A stretch of DNA of 64,000 bases from Saposhnikovia divaricata (Eukaryota; Streptophyta; Magnoliopsida; Apiales; Apiaceae). A program made the translations under genes and the position numbers. The stretch covers positions 112,336,046 to 112,400,045 of the forward strand of contig CM071600.1 of the NCBI GenBank assembly GCA_036435485.1. The letters run 5' to 3'. The notes under the pieces were generated by a model. The model made no database searches and was not told the DNA's origin. It saw only the letters and a list, made by a program, of their open reading frames with translations. Positions 58,605 to 64,000 of this stretch are shown piece by piece; the stretch's first letter is position 1; the number at the start of each line of letters is the position of its first letter.

Positions 58605-60155
58605 TGTTCGCACTTATTCACGCAAGAGAACGTGGTCAACAAGTAATATAGAGTAAATAGGATTCGTTCCCACAGAGACTCAAATTGTTTGTTATGTTCA
58701 CTTATGCACCAGCTTATGATTTACACTCACTGCTAAGACAATCACAATTTTGGTTTTGATTTACTAAAGATTAATTACCAACTAAGCCAATTACGAGGAA
58801 ATAACTTAACTTTAACTTTATAATAAACGAACATGAGATTTCAATTTCATTTACTACTTCATCTAGAATCTTATGCCCTTTAGCCTAGCATGTGACAGAG
58901 TTGATTACTGATTAGATGCACTAAACTGATACACACCAACTTTCGTTGTGCATATATCATCCTACTGATCATCCACAATTGATAGAAGTCAAGTAGTCAC
59001 CAAATATGTGTAGTCCCTATATGTCTATAGCAATTGAACACATACCGGTTGAAAATCAAGCACCCATTAAACCACATAGTCGATGCAAGACGGTTAGAAT
59101 TACATCACAAATTAATACATGTTCTTCACATGCAAAAACCTATGCTAGCATGAATTGTTCTAAACCCTAGATCCACTTTCGCATTCACCAGGATTAAACA
59201 AACAATTACAAGTGTTCGCGACTCACTTATAACGAATAAGCATAAACATACTAGGCAATCAATACAATCAATCACACACCAAGGCATAAATAACACTCAA
59301 TTACTAGAATCCATAGAAAAATCCATTAAAATCCCATGATAACGAATTAGCCCATACTTGACCTAGTTGCCATCATGGGTTCTATGGAAAACATAATTCT
59401 AAAATAAACAAGTAATTAAAAGGAAGAAGAATAAGGTTTAGAAATAAATCCCCAAAATAGAAGAGTACAAAGGTTCCAAGAATAATCCTTGCTTGTCACT
59501 AGCTTGGAGAAATTCCTTGAAATTGTTCTTGCAAATTAAGATGAAAATGTTGATAAGAAAATAAACTAAAGGCTGCTACTACTCAAGATATCCCCCCACT
59601 GGTTTTAGGTTACAAAAGCATTTATATAAGCCCAACAAAAAATGGGTCAAAAACCAAAAATGACCCGGAAGAACCAAGCAACAAAATCAGCCAAGACCCG
59701 CACAAGCGCCCCTGCGCTCTCTAGGGCGCCCCTGCGCTTGCTAATCCCTGAAATTTGCTAGCTTCGCGCGCCCCTGCGCCTTGGCAAGCGCCCCTGCGCC
59801 TCGTTGAGCGCCCCTGCGCCTTGGCAAGCGCCCCTGCGCTTCTTTCTCCCTGGAAAATTTCCTCCTGGCGCGCTCTAGCGCCTAACCAAGTGCTAGGGCG
59901 CCTTCTTGACCCTGGAAAAGCTTCAAAACTTCCACAAAACTTCTACAACTTGACTTGTTGCCTTGCTCTTATTTCCATGTGCTAACTCCGGATTAAATTC
60001 ACACCACCATAACATTGTTTTAGCCCATCCTGTCCTCGACGACACAACCTACACCAATTACACAAAAACACATCAAATGGCAACGAAACTCGAGAACTTG
60101 CAACCGTTTTAAGTCCGAACGGAAGGCAAATAGTGGATATAAAATCCACTTATCA
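58605..60155 (-). repeat. 5' LTR of element E
   Basis: 1,551 bp, near-identical partner of 52619-54169. The differences noted are ACATT/CCATT near 59326, TAATTG/TAGTTG near 59367 and AATGTGG/AACGTGG near 58631. Confidence 0.94.
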
Positions 60156-60211
60156 AGGGTGATCCTGCTGATGATTATGTATGTTTCCTGCTATCCCTTG
60201 TATTACCTTCA

Positions 60212-60250
60212 ATTCAATGAGGACATTGAATATTCTAAGTTTGGGGGTGA
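60212..60250 (+). other. Internal GAGGAC hairpin and PPT-like tract of element A
   Basis: ATTCAAT-GAGGAC-ATTGAAT, a 7-bp stem, then TAAGTTTGGGGGTGA, 1.5 kb before the real PPT. Confidence 0.75.
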
Positions 60251-60770
60251 TTTGGGGATGAGTAGTGTTAGTGTGTCATTTGTTCATGTAGGAGTTCATG
60301 TTTTGCATGTTTAGTGGTAATTCATTCATATTTATTCATATTATTGCATGTTTGTTTCATATAGGACATTTTGTTATTTTGTTTTTGTATACCATGTGAC
60401 TCCATATAGTTGCATTTACATAGCATGCATATTTCATGATCCCTTAGGATGAGCTAATTCTGATTGGTAGGTCGATGTCTAATTGAGTGTGATTAATGAT
60501 GAATAGAGGGATGATTTATAGTTCTTATGAAATTGACTTGCATGCATCAGAAAAAAAATCTTTACACGGTCTCATCGTTTGCTTTTGGGCTAGGTTGAGG
60601 TCATGCTTGTTTGGTTGTTTTAGATTTAATCACTTGTTTATATTTAGAATTTTCGTTATTCCCTTGATGGCGTAGTTGCACTAAAGTATAAGTTTGGGGA
60701 AACCAGGGATTTCATGCTAATTGTTAATAGTTGTCAATAATGGCTAGGCGTCGAATGGCTAGTAGCCGGC

Positions 60771-61036
60771 TCATATCTTATGAGTAGTCTAGGGTTGGAT
60801 GAGAATTCTCATTCCAGATTGAATAAAAAAAATCGAAAAAAAAGAAAAGATGAAAAAAAATTTGTTGTGTGAATTGTTATATTGTTAAATGCAGAATTAA
60901 CCAGGGTGAGCTCTTTAATACTCGAGCAATTAAGTTCGCGGGGACTTTATGCCTAGTGACCTAAGGCTTTTATAGTTTGGGATCCACTAACCTAACGCTC
61001 GCTACATGGGTATTATTGTATAAGCCTTTTGGGGTC
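60771..61036 (+). repeat. Tandem duplication in A, unit 1 (266 bp)
   Basis: Near-identical to 61037-61302; both start TCATATCTTATGAGTAG and end GGGGTC. It includes a CTCATA/TATGAG hairpin and the segment conserved with E (CTAACCTAACGCTCGCTAC). Confidence 0.93.
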
Positions 61037-61302
61037 TCATATCTTATGAGTAGTCTAGGGTTGGATGAGAATTCTCATTCCAGATTGAATAAAAAAAATT
61101 GAAAAAAAAAGAAAAGATGAAAAAAAATTTGTTGTGTGAATTGTTATATTGTTAAATGCAGAATTAACCAGGGTGAGCTCTTTAATACTCGAGCAATTAA
61201 GTTCGCGGGGACTTTATGCCTAGTGACCTAAGGCTTTTATAGTTTGGGATCCACTAACCTAACGCTCGCTACATGGGTATTATTGTATAAGCCTTTTGGG
61301 GT
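61037..61302 (+). repeat. Tandem duplication in A, unit 2 (266 bp)
   Basis: Direct copy of 60771-61036 with a single difference spotted plus a one-base homopolymer change. E has only one copy of this segment. Confidence 0.93.
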
Positions 61303-61712
61303 CTCATCCATTGCACGGTTAAATAAGCATGCGTTGTTATGTATATTACTATGTGTCGTAGTTGTTACTAATAAAGCATGAATTCCTGTCTAACTCAAAT
61401 GATGATGGAGGTGTTTCTATGTTATGAAGTGTTTACCGTCTATTTTATTTATAAACTTGTGATTATCTTGGCAAAAAATAGGTATGATCTTGATCTAGTG
61501 TTAGGAGTATATCTGATGAGCATTGCACACACGCACATTTTTGTACCTGTTTTGTTGGTATACGGGGACTTAGTCGAGCTCTATTTGGATTTAGTTGCAT
61601 TCTTTGAGATGTTTGCTTGTTAATTGGTTTTGGTTAGTCTAAGGGGATCGTTGCATTTTCATATTAGTTGCATTCATACATTGCATTTCGTTAAGTAGTA
61701 TCGAGTTTGTTT

Positions 61713-61749
61713 ATGCTTGAGGACAAGCATTGGTTTAAGTTTGGGGGTG
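61713..61749 (+). other. Terminal GAGGAC hairpin and polypurine tract of element A
   Basis: ATGCTT-GAGGAC-AAGCAT (61713-61730), then TTTAAGTTTGGGGGTG directly before the LTR. Confidence 0.8.
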
Positions 61750-63200
61750 TGATAAGTGGATTTCATATCCACTTGGAACGCTTCGTTTCGACTTAAATTG
61801 ATTAAGTTGGGCTCAAGTATGTGGTAGTTTTGATTCGTTTTAGCATGTTTGTGCAGGGTTACTATCTAAAGGATGGAAGTTACAAATGGCATATCTTATA
61901 GTGGATTGGAGTTAGAGAAGAATGGAATGGTAGCATGCAAGAGGACCTAAGGCAAATGGAGAAAAAACGAGAATTGCAGAAGAAAACAGCACTCGGCAGA
62001 AGCAGAGCGCACGGGCGCCTAGCAGAGCTGCGCGGGCGCGTGCGGAGACATCCTGGAGCGCGCGGGGGCGCGGGAAATCGCTGGCAGAATTCTAGTTTGA
62101 CTCTGAATTGGTTTTTTTGGGATTTCTTGTTGGAGAAGAATTCTTTGGCCTATATAAACACCTCATGACTTCAGAGAACGGAATTTTAACCTCGATAACA
62201 CATAGAGAGAGCCGAGAGACGAAGAAACATAATTGAAGAAGGATTCCAACACTCGTGACAAGCAACGGAGTTCTAAGATCTACTTTTCTTTTGTATTCTT
62301 CTATTAAGGCGAAACTCTTGGATGTTTTTGGGATTTGTTTTCTTAACTCTATTACTCTAGTTTTATTATTATTCAGACTTTGTTTTATTATCATGTTTTC
62401 ACTTGATCCCATGATGACGAACGGTTCGATTATGAAATAATCGTTGTCATGGGATTCTAACGGATTTATTTATGCAGCTTTAGTATCTTGATGCTTTAAA
62501 GATCCGTATGTGATGTATATTGATATCCTCGTATGGTTATGCTTAATTGTTAGATGCGTAGCTAACACTTAATCTGTTAATCTCTTGTGAAGCGAGAGTG
62601 GATCTTGAGATTTAGAACTTGTCATGTGAGCATAGGTTCATGATTGTTTACCAACATGATTCGTAATGTAACTTGAACTATTTTACATTGCCTTATGTGA
62701 TCTTTATGGATAACTTGTGCTTAAACCGTTATGTTTTCAAATCTTATAGAGATATAGGGTCTAAACATAATTGGTGTCTACCCATCTTCTATCTCTTTTG
62801 TGGATGTATGAGTAGTTTGGTATTCGTATACTGAGAGGTAGCTTATACTTGTTTCGTGTTGTCCGATCAGATATCATAACCATTGCATATAGTGATTAAA
62901 GGCGTCAGATCTAAGCAAAGTATTTAAAGAAGTTAGGATCCCATGTTTTCTCTCACATAAGTAATTCGATTACAATTCTCGTTAGTTAATTAATACATAG
63001 TTTTGAAATTTGCTTCTTAGTTAATTTTAGATAATTGAAAACCCAAAATTGTTACTTATGTTAGCAGTGAGTAAAAACCATGCATTGTTGCATAAGCGCA
63101 TTAGCTGAATTGAAACTTAACCCAAATCTCTCTGGGAACGAACTTGATTTATATCTATATTACTTGTGACCACGTACGCTTGCGTGATTTTGTGCGAACA
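61750..63200 (+). repeat. 3' LTR of element A
   Basis: 1,451 bp; the more complete copy. It has a TATA-like CCTATATAAACACC at 62149-62162, a GC-rich part at 62005-62075, and a likely 5'-UTR-like stretch after it. TATATAA is also kept in the 5' LTR (19756-19769). Confidence 0.92.
62149..62162 (+). promoter_or_regulatory. Candidate TATA box in the A LTR
   Basis: CCTATATAAACACC; the same block occurs in the 5' LTR at about 19754-19767. Transcription would start about 30 bases later, near TTCAGAGAACGG. From sequence only. Confidence 0.5.
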
Positions 63201-63205
63201 TAACT

Positions 63206-63939
63206 AATTACTATTCATTTTATTATATTAATGTGAAAAAGGCAATCGACTAATTACCATTAATTTTATTATGTTAATCGACTAATTACCATTAATTATA
63301 TTATGTCATTATTTATTTTAGGTGTTATATTCTTGAAAATTATGGTGTGATATTTTCGGGTATATATTAATGATTGTAAGATTTGTTTTAAATTAAAAAG
63401 GTAACGTGTTTTAATTCGAAAGGAAATATTAATGATGGAATGATATGATACGATTGATGTTTTTAGGTGTTTATAAAAGGTAATATCTCGACTAATTACC
63501 ATGAATTATATTATGTTATTATTTATTTTAAGTGTTTTTATTTTTCTTTATAATGAAGGGTAAATAAGTAAATTCACGAAGTACCAAAAAATAGGTACCA
63601 AAACTTCTAATGTTTCGGCTTTTATATAATAGTATATATTTTTTAATATTAATTATATTAATATTTTAATATTAATTATTATAAGATTAGTTTTAAATTA
63701 AAAAGGTAACGTGTTTTAATTAGAAAGGAAATATTAATGATTGAAAGATATGGTACAATTATTGTTTTTAGTTGTTTTTAAAAGTTAATTTCTTCAACTA
63801 TAAGTACATGTAAAAAAGGCAATCGGCTAATTACCGTTAATTATATTATGTTATTTTATTTTAATAATTAGATAACCAAACCGAAAACTAAACCGACAAA
63901 CTTTCAATCTTTCGATTTTAATATAATACTATAGATAGA
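63206..63939 (-). mobile_element. Helitron-like element X, 5' part
   Basis: Continues X beyond the TSD of A. It shares AATCGACTAATTACCATTAA phrases with 18740-19404. On the minus strand it starts TCTATCTATAGTATTATATT at 63939, preceded by A as expected for Helitron insertion between A and T. A similar internal end near 63640 suggests one more nested copy. No coding capacity. Confidence 0.4.
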
Positions 63940-64000
63940 TTATTGATGTGGTGTTTCTTTTATTATGTTATAAATTTTATTTAAAATTACAAATATGTTT
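63940..64000. other. Flank beyond element X
   Basis: 61 AT-rich bases; a phrase GGTGTTTCTTTTATTATG similar to 18766-18782 suggests more of the same repeat family. Nothing else. Confidence 0.4.

Larger units (their letters stand above)
52619..60155 (-). mobile_element. Element E: young gag-protease-only LTR retrotransposon
   Basis: Identical-length LTRs (1,551 bp; 52619-54169 and 58605-60155), three differences seen by eye, and a perfect TSD AGGGT (52614-52618 and 60156-60160). On the minus strand: 5' LTR, PBS, a single intact gag-protease frame, the post-coding hairpin, a non-coding module between two hairpin/PPT-like sequences, and the 3' LTR. There is no RT, RNase H or integrase. Its Gag is very close to that of A, so an A-type autonomous relative could supply pol in trans (inference). 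Confidence 0.92.
60156..61712 (+). other. Non-coding 3' module of element A
   Basis: Resumes A after E. An internal GAGGAC hairpin (60212-60231) and PPT-like AAGTTTGGGGGTGA (60237-60250) open it; then comes about 1.4 kb with similarity to E 54600-55240 (minus strand) and a tandem duplication. The ORF 61378-61623 has no known domain. Confidence 0.7.
19405..63200 (+). mobile_element. Element A: Athila-like Ty3/gypsy retrotransposon carrying four nested insertions
   Basis: The LTRs are 19405-20702 and 61750-63200, both TGATAAGTGGATTTCATATC at the left and GCGAACA at the right, with a perfect TSD TAACT at 19400-19404 and 63201-63205. The order is PBS, gag, protease, RT, RNase H, integrase, an env-position ORF, a non-coding 3' module, PPT. 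This order and the tRNA-Asp PBS fit the Athila lineage. Insertions B, C, D and E remove 32.1 kb, leaving about 11.66 kb. All genes carry stops or frameshifts. It is the oldest member of its own nest. Confidence 0.9.

Noticed and set aside
1..64000. A host protein-coding gene
   Set aside because: Every long frame belongs to a transposon; no intron-exon pattern outside the antisense gene of G was found.

Overview
The window is plant repetitive DNA, most likely from a eudicot: AT-rich, with Ty3/gypsy LTR retrotransposons of Athila, Tat and chromovirus type, Helitron-like ends and a Mutator-like element. I see no host gene, no rRNA or tRNA gene and no CRISPR. Nearly every base can be assigned to a stack of transposons nested inside each other, and most insertions are proved by matching target-site duplications (TSDs).

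Layout. (1) 1-5893: the 5' part of an Athila-like element on the minus strand (F), with a broken gag, a tRNA-Asp-type primer-binding site (PBS) and a long LTR. The LTR is itself split by a 1,521-bp Mutator-like element (2890-4410, 9-bp TSD). (2) 5894-18739: AT-rich Helitron-like DNA (Y) split by a 10.65-kb Tat-type gypsy element on the minus strand (G, 7318-17967). G has a doubled RNase H, an 80-bp palindromic minisatellite and an antisense three-exon gene. (3) 18740-63939: a small Helitron-like element (X), split by one Athila-like element (A, 19405-63200, plus strand, TSD TAACT). A in turn carries four later insertions: B (21236-28670) in gag, C (32240-34318, a chimeric LTR) in RNase H, D (34812-49880, chromovirus-type with 4.8-kb LTRs) in the integrase zinc finger, and E (52619-60155) just after the env-position ORF. 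Without these, A is about 11.66 kb.

How the parts relate. A and G are old, decayed autonomous designs (gag, protease, RT, RNase H, integrase). B and E keep only gag-protease and lack all of pol, so they would need pol supplied in trans; E still has an uninterrupted 915-codon gag-protease frame and two LTRs that differ at about three sites by eye. D has almost identical LTRs but a ruined interior, which suggests that it was already non-coding when it moved.

Most interesting signal. A, B and E share small RNA-like hairpins whose stems change while pairing is kept: (i) a hairpin with loop GAGGAC placed just before each polypurine-tract (PPT) sequence and present twice per element, bracketing a 1.2-1.6-kb non-coding module; (ii) a hairpin with loop AGGMAA just after the last coding frame. 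A third hairpin sits at the outer LTR tip of A, C and E. These look like selected parts of the retroelement life cycle rather than leftovers.
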